A DNA stretch of 64,000 bases from an uncultured Bacteroidaceae bacterium. GTDB lineage: Bacteria > Bacteroidota > Bacteroidia > Bacteroidales > Bacteroidaceae. Shown here in pieces: positions 33,247 through 41,315 of the stretch. A program made the translations under genes and the position numbers. The stretch spans positions 100,570-164,569 of the forward strand of contig CAJOHO010000003.1 of NCBI GenBank assembly GCA_905234555.1, read 5' to 3'. Position 1 is the first letter of the stretch, and each line of letters starts with the position of its first letter. The notes under the pieces are model-generated. The model ran no database searches. It saw nothing but the letters and a program-made list of their open reading frames with translations, and was not told where the DNA came from.

Positions 33247-33329
33247 CCCAGAATCACTTAGGAAAGCCGAGACAGATCTTGGAAAATCTAAGAAAACAAA
33301 TACAATAACCCTCAAAAGCATCATAAAAA

Positions 33330-34862
33330 ATGAAAACAATATGTCTATACTTTGAGATGCACCAGATTATCCATCTCAAAAGATACCGTTTCTTCGACAT
33401 CGGTCGCGACCACTACTACTACGATGACTATGAGAACGAACGGTCCATCACCGATATTGCCGACCGCAGCTATATCCCAGCCCTCAACACGCTCATCGAC
33501 ATGGCACGTGAAAACGGAAAGTTCTTCAAGGTTGCCATCAGCCTTTCGGGTGTAGGACTCGAGCAGCTCGAACTCCATGCACCACAGGTGATCGACCTGC
33601 TGCAGGAACTCAACGGAACAGGTTGCGTGGAATTCCTCTGCGAACCCTACAGTCACGGTCTGGCAGCACTCGCCAACGAAGACTGCTTCCGCGAAGAGTC
33701 GATGCGCATGCGCGACAAGATCAAGGAACTCTTCGGACAGACGCCAAAGGTGTTCCGCAACTCTTCTCTCATCTACTCTGACGAAATCGGTGCCCAAGTG
33801 GCAGCGATGGGCTTCAAGGGAATGCTGACAGAAGGAGCCAAGCACATCCTCGGATGGAAGTCACCCCACTTCATCTACAACTGCGCCCTCAACCCCAACC
33901 TCAAGCTGCTGTTGCGCGACTACAAACTCAGCGACGACATCTCGCTGCGCTTCAACAACTCAGAATGGGAAGAGTATCCGCTCTTCGCCGACACCTACAT
34001 GAACTGGATTGCACAGCTGCCCGAAGAAGAGCAGGTCATCAACATCTTCATGGAACTCTCGGCACTCGGCATCTTCCAGCCGCTCTCCAGCAACATCCTC
34101 GAATTCCTGCGTGCCCTGCCCGCTTGCGCCAAGGAACGCGGTATCACCTTCTCCACACCAACCGAACTCTGCACCAAGGGCAAGAGCGTAGGTGCACTCG
34201 AAGTGCCTTACAACGTCAGCTGGGTAGATGAAGAACGCGACACCAGCTGCTGGTTAGGCAACTGCATGCAGCGTGAGGCATTCAACAAGCTTTACAGTAT
34301 TGCCGACAGAGTTCGCATCTGCACCGACCGTCGCATCAAGCAAGACTGGGACTATCTGCAGGCATCCAACAACTTCCGTTTCATGACTACCAAGCCAGCT
34401 TCCGTAGGTCTGAACCGAGGCATCTACGACAATCCTTACGATGCCTTCACCAACTACATGAATATCCTGGGCGACTTCATCAACCGCGTCAACACCCTCT
34501 ACCCTGCCGACATCGACAACGAGGAGCTGAACTCCCTCCTCACCACCATCAAGAACCAAGGTGAAGAGATCGAGAAGAAAGACAAGGAAATTGAAAAGCT
34601 CCAGCGTCAGTTGGAAAAACTGAAACCAGCCGAAAAAGCAACGCCAGCCAAGAAAGCTCCAGCAAAAGCAGAGCCAAAGCCAAAAGCTGAGCCGAAGCCA
34701 AAGGCTGCTCCTGCTGCCAAAGCTGCACCCGCAGAGAAGAAGGCTCCTGCAAAGAAAGCACCTGCTAAGGCAGAGCCAAAGCCAAAGGCTGCTCCTGCTG
34801 CCAAAGCTGCACCTGCAGAGAAGAAGGCTCCTGCTAAGAAGGCAACTCCAAAGAAGAAATAA
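33330..34862 (+). CDS. GH57 alpha-amylase-family protein with histone H1-like tail
   Basis: A 510-residue cytoplasmic protein. Residues about 1-400 form a GH57 domain, starting with the family-typical MHQ block (CLYFEMHQIIHL), with VEFLCEPYSHGLAAL near 95-110. A coiled coil follows (about 400-430, EIEKKDKEIEKLQRQLEKL). The last 80 residues are Lys/Ala/Pro repeats (KAAPAAKAAPAEKKAPAKK) with an 84-bp DNA period, resembling histone H1 tails. GH57 enzymes act on alpha-1,4-glucans. What the basic tail binds is unknown; it may hold the enzyme to acidic polymer or nucleic acid (inference). A strong terminator follows. Confidence 0.9.
   Translation: MKTICLYFEMHQIIHLKRYRFFDIGRDHYYYDDYENERSITDIADRSYIPALNTLIDMARENGKFFKVAISLSGVGLEQLELHAPQVIDLLQELNGTGCVEFLCEPYSHGLAALANEDCFREESMRMRDKIKELFGQTPKVFRNSSLIYSDEIGAQVAAMGFKGMLTEGAKHILGWKSPHFIYNCALNPNLKLLLRDYKLSDDISLRFNNSEWEEYPLFADTYMNWIAQLPEEEQVINIFMELSALGIFQPLSSNILEFLRALPACAKERGITFSTPTELCTKGKSVGALEVPYNVSWVDEERDTSCWLGNCMQREAFNKLYSIADRVRICTDRRIKQDWDYLQASNNFRFMTTKPASVGLNRGIYDNPYDAFTNYMNILGDFINRVNTLYPADIDNEELNSLLTTIKNQGEEIEKKDKEIEKLQRQLEKLKPAEKATPAKKAPAKAEPKPKAEPKPKAAPAAKAAPAEKKAPAKKAPAKAEPKPKAAPAAKAAPAEKKAPAKKATPKKK
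34656..34850 (+). repeat. 84-bp coding repeat in the GH57 tail
   Basis: The unit starting CCAAAGGCTGCTCCTGCTGCC at 34698 recurs at 34782 with few changes. This encodes a 28-residue Lys/Ala/Pro unit twice, preceded by shorter partial copies. Confidence 0.8.
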
Positions 34863-34883
34863 TACTATACCTACTAACTAACC

Positions 34884-34917
34884 AAAGACCTCGATGGACT
34901 TTTCCACCGAGGTCTTT
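34884..34917 (+). terminator. Terminator of the alpha-glucan operon
   Basis: Stem AAAGACCTCGATGGA/TCCACCGAGGTCTTT with one G-T pair and a 4-nt loop, then TTTCT. A partial second copy, TCGAGGTCTTTTCTT, follows at 34923. Confidence 0.85.
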
Positions 34918-34961
34918 TCTTGTCGAGGTCTTTTCTTTAAGGACAGTTTTTATTTCTCGTG

Positions 34962-35018
34962 TTATTTCTCGAAATGTTTATTATTTCTCGAAATGCTTAT
35001 TATTTCTCGAAGTGCTGG
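34962..35018 (-). repeat. 19-bp tandem repeat spanning a stop codon
   Basis: Three 19-bp units starting TTATTTCTCGAA at 34962, 34981 and 35000. The last is the C-terminal coding end and stop of the M15 peptidase; the other two are downstream copies. A truncated fourth copy lies at 34951. Confidence 0.8.
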
Positions 35019-35737
35019 TAGTCCTTGAGGGATTTCCAGTTGCCGCCCCAGGTAAAGCCGTGCTGGATGAAGAGGCGGTAGCAGAGGTCGTCCTTTTCTA
35101 TTTTGTAAGGGAACTTGCGGGCACGATCCACGTAGGCTCCTGCCGTTTCGGGCTGAACATAGAGGGTTCCGTCATTGCGCTTCTTCACATAGGGATTGTA
35201 GAGTGTGTTGATATCGACTGCCATTCCACGGGCATGATGGGAAAGGACTTTGCTTCCGGACACGACGCGATAGCAGAAACTGGACGAGTTGTTGGCACGC
35301 ATCTGCTTCTCGTCGTCGGCATCGTATTCGTCGGGCAGCACCATCCGCTCGATAGGATAACGAGCTTTGTAGAGCTGGTGCAGGATATCCACCACATCGT
35401 CGGCGATGGCTTTGTTGCAAATCATTTCGCCAATGAGAATGGCTCCCTCCGCATTACGATGAAGGGCTTTTATGTGGCGCAGGTCGTCGCGACCGATTTG
35501 AGGGTTTTCCTTATACGTCTTGCCTTGCATACGCAGCCACACGCAGTCGGGAATGGGTTCTGCCACGAAACAGTATTCCTCTCCTACAAATGCCTGAATT
35601 GCCTTCGCATCCACCTGCGTACCTGCCTTCCATTGCCAAAGTGCTTCCTGCATCTGCCGGTCCACCTTTTGCTGAGCTATAGCCGTTATCGCCGTCAGCA
35701 ACAACGCTACCATGAGTAATAATCTTGTCTTTTTCAT
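35000..35737 (-). CDS. M15-family D-Ala-D-Ala carboxypeptidase-like protein
   Basis: A 245-residue exported zinc peptidase, probably trimming peptidoglycan. Signal peptide MKKTRLLLMVALLLTAITAIAQ, then an M15_4/VanY-like domain with the metal motif SHHARGMAVDI (about residue 175) and terminal DYQHFEK. The start is ATG 35737: the -7 element at 35761-35768 lies inside the longer open frame, which rules out the upstream starts at 35797 and makes 35749 unlikely. Its 3' end is tandemly repeated downstream. Confidence 0.88.
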   Translation of the reverse strand: MKKTRLLLMVALLLTAITAIAQQKVDRQMQEALWQWKAGTQVDAKAIQAFVGEEYCFVAEPIPDCVWLRMQGKTYKENPQIGRDDLRHIKALHRNAEGAILIGEMICNKAIADDVVDILHQLYKARYPIERMVLPDEYDADDEKQMRANNSSSFCYRVVSGSKVLSHHARGMAVDINTLYNPYVKKRNDGTLYVQPETAGAYVDRARKFPYKIEKDDLCYRLFIQHGFTWGGNWKSLKDYQHFEK

Positions 35738-35760
35738 TGGATTATTCATTATTTTGTTGG

Positions 35761-35768
35761 CAAAGTTA
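35761..35768 (-). promoter_or_regulatory. -7 promoter element of the M15 peptidase
   Basis: Reverse-strand TAACTTTG followed by C. It decides the start codon of the gene. Confidence 0.65.
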
Positions 35769-35960
35769 CGAAAACTTTTGAAATAAACTTCATTCACAAT
35801 ATGACAAATCGTTATTTTGAGGTTAGTTTTCTACTTTTTGCACAAATTGCTTGGCTGTTCAGGTTTTTTGTTCTATCTTTGCATCAGCACACAAAAAGTG
35901 TACTGAAAGATGTCACACCTATCCTCCATAGGCATGACAAATGGGAAAAAATAACACTTT

Positions 35961-36004
35961 CTATTCAAAAAATTTTGCTATTCAAAAAAAAAGCAATATA
36001 TTTG
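35961..36004 (+). promoter_or_regulatory. hicAB promoter and candidate operator
   Basis: TTTG (35974-35977), a 19-bp gap, TATATTTG (35997-36004) followed by C, then ATG at 36019. Direct repeats CTATTCAAAAAA at 35961 and 35978 overlap the -33 region and may be the HicB site (inference). Another TATCTTTG occurs upstream at 35874. Confidence 0.6.
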
Positions 36005-36018
36005 CAGCGAGTTCTGTT

Positions 36019-36207
36019 ATGAAGTATAACGAATTACATAAAAAGCTCAAGAAATTTGGGTGCTATCCAACTGGAAATTCCATTGCTGGGCATCCAGAGT
36101 GGTATAGTCCGATAACAGGTAAATACTTCCCTACCAGCAATCATGGCAGCAAGGAAATAGCTCCAAAAACATTGAAAAATATAATTCGCGATTCAGGTAT
36201 CGCATAA
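36019..36207 (+). CDS. hicA: HicA-type mRNA-interferase toxin
   Basis: A 62-residue protein of the HicA (YcfA) double-stranded-RNA-binding fold. It begins MKYNELHKKLKKFG, has the conserved His in SIAGHPEWYSP, and ends KEIAPKTLKNIIRDSGIA, the usual HicA end. The start is ATG 36019, directly after its promoter; a longer frame from 35941 would include the promoter. The next gene, hicB, starts 12 bp downstream. Toxin-first order is normal for hicAB. Confidence 0.88.
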   Translation: MKYNELHKKLKKFGCYPTGNSIAGHPEWYSPITGKYFPTSNHGSKEIAPKTLKNIIRDSGIA

Positions 36208-36218
36208 ATAAGAAAGAT

Positions 36219-36620
36219 ATGACAAAGCATTACGAAGCACATGTGGAAAGTAATGGCGCTGGTTGGTTCAGCGTTTATTGCAACGAGGAATTTCCCTTTG
36301 GCGTTTTCGGAGAAGGCGCAACCATAGAAGAGGCTGAGCGTGATTTCTTAGCTGTTTTTGAAGGAATGCGTGCAAACTACAAGGAACGTACAGGCAAGGA
36401 TGTGGAAGCCACATTCTCGTTTGTAAAGGATATGTCTGCAGTATTGCAAGAGTGTAAAGAATATATCTCGTTTGCCTATCTTTCACAATTGACGGGTATT
36501 AGCAAAGCTATGCTCTCGCAATATGCCTGTGGCACTCGCAAGCCCAAACTAGCTCAGCGTGAACGTATCGTTTGCGGGATTCACAAAATCGGTCAAACGT
36601 GTATGCAAGTAGGTGTGTGA
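36219..36620 (+). CDS. hicB: HicB-type antitoxin with C-terminal helix-turn-helix
   Basis: A 133-residue antitoxin. The N-terminal partial RNase H fold (YEAHVESNGAGWFSVYC.., about 1-60) neutralises the toxin. The C-terminal XRE-like helix-turn-helix (SFAYLSQLTGISKAMLSQYACGTRKPKLAQRE, about 87-118) likely autoregulates the operon. It is partnered with hicA. Confidence 0.88.
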   Translation: MTKHYEAHVESNGAGWFSVYCNEEFPFGVFGEGATIEEAERDFLAVFEGMRANYKERTGKDVEATFSFVKDMSAVLQECKEYISFAYLSQLTGISKAMLSQYACGTRKPKLAQRERIVCGIHKIGQTCMQVGV

Positions 36621-36684
36621 TAATCGTGGAAGTTAAACAGTCTCAAGAAAGCTTTTACTAGTTCCATTTCATTATTTGAAATCC

Positions 36685-38991
36685 ATGACATTCAGCGAAG
36701 AATATACCAAGTTAGCCCTCATAGGGAATGGAGCGTTTTCTACCATTTGGAAAGTACGGCATAACCATTTAGGTTATGTGAGAGCCATGAAGATTTCCAA
36801 GGATGACATTGAGAGTGAGGAAGATAATGCTTACCAGACCTTTCTCAATGAATGTCGCTTGTTGCTTCGTGTCGGGAACGGATGTCACCCCAATATAGTT
36901 CGCATCTATCAACCACGATTTATAGAGAACAAGGCCATCGTAGAGATGGACTACATACAGGGAGAAACCTTGTCCGAGTATCTCAAACGGGTGAAGTTCG
37001 TAGAAATGAACGAATTTATACAGTTCTTCCGTGAGATTGTAGGAGCCTTAGCCTATTGTCATGTGGATATTTATAAGTTCATGATGGATGCCAAGGCCGA
37101 CCATCTTGAAAGAGACTTACAGGATGCCCGAAAGTATGTGATATCTCCAGAGAAGGAAGCTGAACTCATAGAGAAATACAGCGTTGTTCATAATGATTTG
37201 CACAGCAACAACATCATGCGTCGAAGCTATGACGGACAGTTTATCCTGCTGGACTTCGGTCTTGCCATTCAGGACGGACATTCCATCAAATCCAGCTCAC
37301 GTGCAGATGGAGCTGTAGAATACAAGGCTCCTGAGAAGTGGGACGAAAGAACATATGAATTGACAGCACGTACAGACGTCTATGGGCTGGGGATTCTGCT
37401 CTTTGAGATGCTGACTGGACGTCCGCCTTTCCCTTATAAGCCAGAACAATATCCAAACAAGGAAGCTGCCATCTATGCTGTCTATAACGCTCATCTTCAC
37501 GAAGAACCGCCTTTCATAATGCTTTTACGAAAGCAGGCTTTCGAACAGGCTTATCCAGAAAAGAAATACGTTCGCGATTATCCCGAATGGCTTGAGGATA
37601 TGATACGGAAGTGTATGGCTAAAGACCCTGCAGACCGCTATGCGAATGCCAAAGAGATGCTGGAGGAATTTGAAGAACGAATCAAGCATTTTACCATTCA
37701 GTCGGAAAGTGAAGATGGGGCTATTATCTATAAGGATGAACCATCCTATTTAAAAGAACAAAAATCTTCTTATAAAAAACCAAAGACCTCAAAACCAACT
37801 AACAAGAAATCCTCCAATAGAAGTAAGGCCAAGTATTTGATATTTGGGCTATTGATAGTTTTAGCTCTTGTCGGGTCATTTTTCCTATACAAGAGTTGTT
37901 CAACGCATCATAATAAGACAACAGCTGTAGCAACTGACTCATTGGCTAAAGATTCTGTAAAAACCGTAAAGAAACCGGAAAAAAGAGAAGTCTTTATCAA
38001 AGGTAGCATTAATAATATAGGATTCAGCATGAATCTAACCATAATTGGTGACAAAGTACAGGGTACGGAACATTATGACAAACAACCTCCTTCAAAAACA
38101 TGTCAGATTTCAGGAAACATCGACAAGGAAGGAAAGATGCAGTTGTTTGAGTATGATAACGGGAAAGAAACTGGAATTTTTTCTGGCACAATGGCGAATG
38201 GTAAGTACTCTGGCACTTGGTCATCCTCATCAAATAAAAGCCTCTCTTTTACAGCCAAAGTGATGTCTAAGGAAGAATATGAGGAAGATTTAAAAAAGCC
38301 ATTTACAACTTATCATCCTATCTTTAAGAAAGGAACATCAGGACGGGAAGTCACTGTCGAGATAGATTATCCATCATCAGGACCAACGTTACTGGTGGAG
38401 AACATTCGCAGATATATTGTAAATGTTTTAGAAAAGGATTTTTTGTGGGATGGGAATAATGCACATGGTGCAATTAAAACAAAACCCCAATATACTGGAG
38501 ATATTGCTGATGGTCAGGCATTGGCAAATTATATTGGGCAGTATAAATTTAATTATTTAATGGAACAATCCGACTATAGTAACTATGGTGAATCTATTTC
38601 GATTGATAAACTATATGAAACTGATAAATTTGTCACATATGAAACAAATGCAAGTACTTTGTCTCTATGGATTAAATACTTGGGTCATACTTTTAGTAAA
38701 AGTGATGGACATATAGTTAAAATTCTTAAAGACACAAATAATAAAGGTCTTAAACAACTTGTGCACGAAAAAACTATGAATGAGTATGGTGTATACAAAA
38801 ACGATAAATATTTTTGGGATGGTTATGATGAGTTTTCGTTACCAAAAGCGGATCCATATTTGGTGAAAGAAGGTGTAAAGTTCGTTTATTCAGAATACGA
38901 ACTTGGTTATTGTTGTGTATCGAGCTTTGTGATATATAAGAGAGAGATACTTCCTTATCTAACAGACGAAGCAAAAGAACTATTAGAATAG
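36685..38991 (+). CDS. Transmembrane Hanks-type kinase with extracytoplasmic DUF3298/RsiV-like domain
   Basis: A 768-residue protein. The kinase domain (about 5-330) has glycine loop IGNGAFSTIW, Lys36 (RAMK), catalytic loop VVHNDLHSNN near 169 (Asn where RD kinases have Arg), DFG near 190 and APEKW. A basic linker and one membrane helix (about 384-404) follow. Outside are a beta domain with FKGT-like repeats (about 440-530) and a C-terminal domain (about 555-768) with NNAHG and ending DPYLVKEGVKFVYSEYELG...ILPYL, which resembles DUF3298/RsiV. The second half is visibly AT-richer than its neighbours. The start ATG 36685 is preferred to TTG 36676. It sits directly after hicAB. The ligand is unknown. 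Confidence 0.85.
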   Translation: MTFSEEYTKLALIGNGAFSTIWKVRHNHLGYVRAMKISKDDIESEEDNAYQTFLNECRLLLRVGNGCHPNIVRIYQPRFIENKAIVEMDYIQGETLSEYLKRVKFVEMNEFIQFFREIVGALAYCHVDIYKFMMDAKADHLERDLQDARKYVISPEKEAELIEKYSVVHNDLHSNNIMRRSYDGQFILLDFGLAIQDGHSIKSSSRADGAVEYKAPEKWDERTYELTARTDVYGLGILLFEMLTGRPPFPYKPEQYPNKEAAIYAVYNAHLHEEPPFIMLLRKQAFEQAYPEKKYVRDYPEWLEDMIRKCMAKDPADRYANAKEMLEEFEERIKHFTIQSESEDGAIIYKDEPSYLKEQKSSYKKPKTSKPTNKKSSNRSKAKYLIFGLLIVLALVGSFFLYKSCSTHHNKTTAVATDSLAKDSVKTVKKPEKREVFIKGSINNIGFSMNLTIIGDKVQGTEHYDKQPPSKTCQISGNIDKEGKMQLFEYDNGKETGIFSGTMANGKYSGTWSSSSNKSLSFTAKVMSKEEYEEDLKKPFTTYHPIFKKGTSGREVTVEIDYPSSGPTLLVENIRRYIVNVLEKDFLWDGNNAHGAIKTKPQYTGDIADGQALANYIGQYKFNYLMEQSDYSNYGESISIDKLYETDKFVTYETNASTLSLWIKYLGHTFSKSDGHIVKILKDTNNKGLKQLVHEKTMNEYGVYKNDKYFWDGYDEFSLPKADPYLVKEGVKFVYSEYELGYCCVSSFVIYKREILPYLTDEAKELLE

Positions 38992-39070
38992 AAGAATATC
39001 ATTCTACAGAATAAAAAAGAAGTATCTACGAGCTTTAAATCCCCTATAAACGAGCATTACAACAATAATC

Positions 39071-39102
39071 TTTGCATTTTTCCGATTTTCTTCGTAACTT
39101 TG
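39071..39102 (+). promoter_or_regulatory. Promoter of dedA (and probably ffh-folD)
   Basis: TTTG at 39071-39074, a 20-bp gap, TAACTTTG at 39095-39102 followed by CAC. The ATG is at 39134. Confidence 0.7.
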
Positions 39103-39133
39103 CACAAAATTATTCAAAGTGTAGAAAGAATTA

Positions 39134-39805
39134 ATGGAAGATTTTATTGTAAATCTGTTTCAGGGGATGCTCGACAACCTCAATTACGGCTGGATTATCC
39201 TGCTGATGGCTATCGAGAGTTCGTTTATTCCCTTCCCCTCAGAAGTTGTGATGATTCCGGCTGCCTATATGGCTGCTGAGACGGGTGAAATGAGTTATCC
39301 GATGATTCTCGTCTGCGGCACGTTGGGTGCACTCATCGGAGCGATGATCAACTACGTGCTGGCTCGCTATCTGGGTCGTCCCATCGTTTATGGTTTTGCC
39401 AACAGCCGCTTCGGTCATATCTGCCTCATCGACGAGGCGAAGGTGCAGAAGGCAGAGAGCTACTTCGACCAGCACGGAGCTACCTCCACCCTTATCGGTC
39501 GTATGATTCCTGCCATCCGCCAGCTCATTTCCATTCCTGCCGGTTTGGCTCGTATGAATGTGGGACGTTTCATCCTCTTCACCTGTCTGGGTGCAGCCCT
39601 TTGGAATTCCGTCCTCGTGGGCATCGGCTATTTCTGCCACACACAAATCGGCAAGGACGAACTGGTTTCGAAGATCTCGCATTACAGCCACATCATCGGC
39701 ATCGTCGCCATCGTACTTGTGGTTGCACTGATTGCATTTTTGATTTATAAGGGAGTGAAAAAGAAGGGGACCCAACCCCAAACCCCTCCCAATGGAGGGG
39801 AGTAA
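39134..39805 (+). CDS. DedA/VTT-family membrane protein
   Basis: A 223-residue inner-membrane protein with re-entrant loops. Family blocks are ESSFIPFPSEVVMIPAAYMA and GRMIPAIRQLISIPAGLARM, as in proteins that flip polyprenyl phosphate or phosphatidylethanolamine. The expected protein ends after the last helix and KKK. The last 11 residues (TQPQTPPNGGE) are encoded by a GC-rich mini-element, CCCAACCCCAAACCCCTCCC plus GGAGGGG. ffh follows after 118 bp. Confidence 0.92.
   Translation: MEDFIVNLFQGMLDNLNYGWIILLMAIESSFIPFPSEVVMIPAAYMAAETGEMSYPMILVCGTLGALIGAMINYVLARYLGRPIVYGFANSRFGHICLIDEAKVQKAESYFDQHGATSTLIGRMIPAIRQLISIPAGLARMNVGRFILFTCLGAALWNSVLVGIGYFCHTQIGKDELVSKISHYSHIIGIVAIVLVVALIAFLIYKGVKKKGTQPQTPPNGGE
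39768..39803 (+). repeat. GC-rich mini-element forming the DedA C-terminus
   Basis: CCCCTCCC/AATGGAGGGG makes a small hairpin preceded by CCCAACCCCAAA. Similar elements are common between genes in Prevotella and Bacteroides (from memory). Here it is read in frame. Confidence 0.6.
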
Positions 39806-39810
39806 TTACC

Positions 39811-39910
39811 TCAATAACGAAATAACGACAGGCGCCTATCGGGATGTCGATATGTCGATATTACGAGATGACGACAAAACAAAGGCGCCTATCGAAATAA
39901 CGAATAAAAA
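39811..39910. repeat. Spacer repeats: GAAATAACGA and AGGCGCCTATCG
   Basis: AGGCGCCTATCG occurs at about 39831 and 39887, flanked by GAAATAACGA on the outside and GTCGATAT words inside, giving a loosely symmetrical spacer between dedA and ffh. Confidence 0.7.
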
Positions 39911-39923
39911 TTAATTCACAATA

Positions 39924-41282
39924 ATGTTTGAGAACTTATCGGAACGCCTCGAACGGTCGTTCAAAATCCTGAAAGGTGAAGGAAGAATCACCGAAATCAA
40001 CGTAGCGGAGACGCTGAAAGACGTGCGTAAGGCTTTGCTTGAAGCCGACGTCAACTATAAAGTAGCCAAGACGTTCACCGATACTGTGAAGCAGAAGGCG
40101 CTGGGTCAGCAGGTGCTGACAGCCGTGCGTCCAGGACAGCTCATGGTTAAGATTGTGCACGACGAACTCACAGCCCTGATGGGTGGAACGGCTTCGGAAC
40201 TCAATCTCGAAGGACGTCCTGCCATCATCCTGATGGCGGGTCTCAACGGTGCCGGTAAGACCACGCTGAGCGGAAAGCTCGCCCTCCTGCTGAAGTCGAA
40301 GATGCACAAGCGTCCGTTGCTGGCAGCCTGCGATACCTTCCGTCCTGCCGCTATGGAGCAGTTGCGTGTGTTGGCTGAGCAGGTCAACGTACCGATTCAC
40401 TTGGAAATGGGTGCTACAGATCCCATCCAGGTGGCACTCAACGCCATTCAGGAAGCCAAGGCGAACAACAACGACGTGGTGATTGTCGATACAGCCGGTC
40501 GTCAGTCCATCGACGAGGAACTCATGCAGCAGATCGAGATGATCAAGGCTGCCATCCATCCTAATGAGACGCTTCTCGTGGTCGATGCGATGACGGGTCA
40601 GGATGCAGTCAATACCGCTCAGACTTTCAACGAACGCCTGGAAATCGACGGCGTGGTGCTGACGAAACTCGATGGTGACACTCGTGGTGGTGCTGCCCTT
40701 TCTATCCGTACCGTCGTTGACAAACCTATCAAGTTCGTGGGTACGGGCGAGAAGATGGAGGCACTCGATGTGTTCCACCCCGAACGTATGGCTGACCGCA
40801 TCCTCGGCATGGGTGATATCGTCTCTTTCGTGGAACGTGCCCAGCAGCAGTTCGACGAGGAAGAAGCCAAGAAGCTGGAACGCAAGATTGCGAAGAATAA
40901 GTTCGACTATAACGACTTCCTCCACCAGATTCAGCAAATCAAGAAGATGGGTAACGTGAAGGACCTCATCGGCATGATTCCTGGTATCGGCAAAGCCATG
41001 AAGGGTCTCGACATCGACGACAACGCCTTCAAGAGCGTGGAAGCCCTCATCGGTTCCATGACTCCCTACGAACGCGAGCATCCCGAATGTATCGACCTGA
41101 GCCGCAAACGCCGTCTGGCAAAGGGAAGCGGCAACAGCATCGACGAAGTGAACCGCATCACCAAGCAGTTTGAACAGATGCGCAAGATGATGCGTCAGTT
41201 CACAGGTAAGGGTATGCCCAACATGCCTGGAATGCCTAAGATGCCTGGAATGCCCAAAGGTATGATGGGAAAAAGAAGATAA
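39924..41282 (+). CDS. ffh: Signal recognition particle protein Ffh
   Basis: GTPase that with 4.5S RNA delivers membrane proteins to the translocon. The 452-residue protein has an N domain, GTPase G1 GLNGAGKTT near 107, DTAGRQ, TKLDGD, and a methionine-rich M domain ending GMPNMPGMPKMPGMPKGMMG. folD starts 33 bp downstream and probably shares the transcript. Confidence 0.97.
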   Translation: MFENLSERLERSFKILKGEGRITEINVAETLKDVRKALLEADVNYKVAKTFTDTVKQKALGQQVLTAVRPGQLMVKIVHDELTALMGGTASELNLEGRPAIILMAGLNGAGKTTLSGKLALLLKSKMHKRPLLAACDTFRPAAMEQLRVLAEQVNVPIHLEMGATDPIQVALNAIQEAKANNNDVVIVDTAGRQSIDEELMQQIEMIKAAIHPNETLLVVDAMTGQDAVNTAQTFNERLEIDGVVLTKLDGDTRGGAALSIRTVVDKPIKFVGTGEKMEALDVFHPERMADRILGMGDIVSFVERAQQQFDEEEAKKLERKIAKNKFDYNDFLHQIQQIKKMGNVKDLIGMIPGIGKAMKGLDIDDNAFKSVEALIGSMTPYEREHPECIDLSRKRRLAKGSGNSIDEVNRITKQFEQMRKMMRQFTGKGMPNMPGMPKMPGMPKGMMGKRR

Positions 41283-41315
41283 AGACTCAACTCGACAGAA
41301 TGATTAGAACCACCC

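Noticed and set aside
35738..35797. Longer start for the M15 peptidase
   Set aside because: The -7 promoter at 35761-35768 lies inside the extension and a signal peptide starts at 35737.
35941..36018. Longer start for hicA
   Set aside because: The extension covers the -33/-7 promoter and candidate operator and is not HicA-like.
35798..39060. Integrated element with attachment repeats around hicAB and the kinase
   Set aside because: I found no integrase and no matching direct repeats at the borders; only gene content and AT-richness suggest acquisition.
39936..41081. 381-codon reverse frame opposite ffh
   Set aside because: Shadow of ffh; composition reflects antisense codons.
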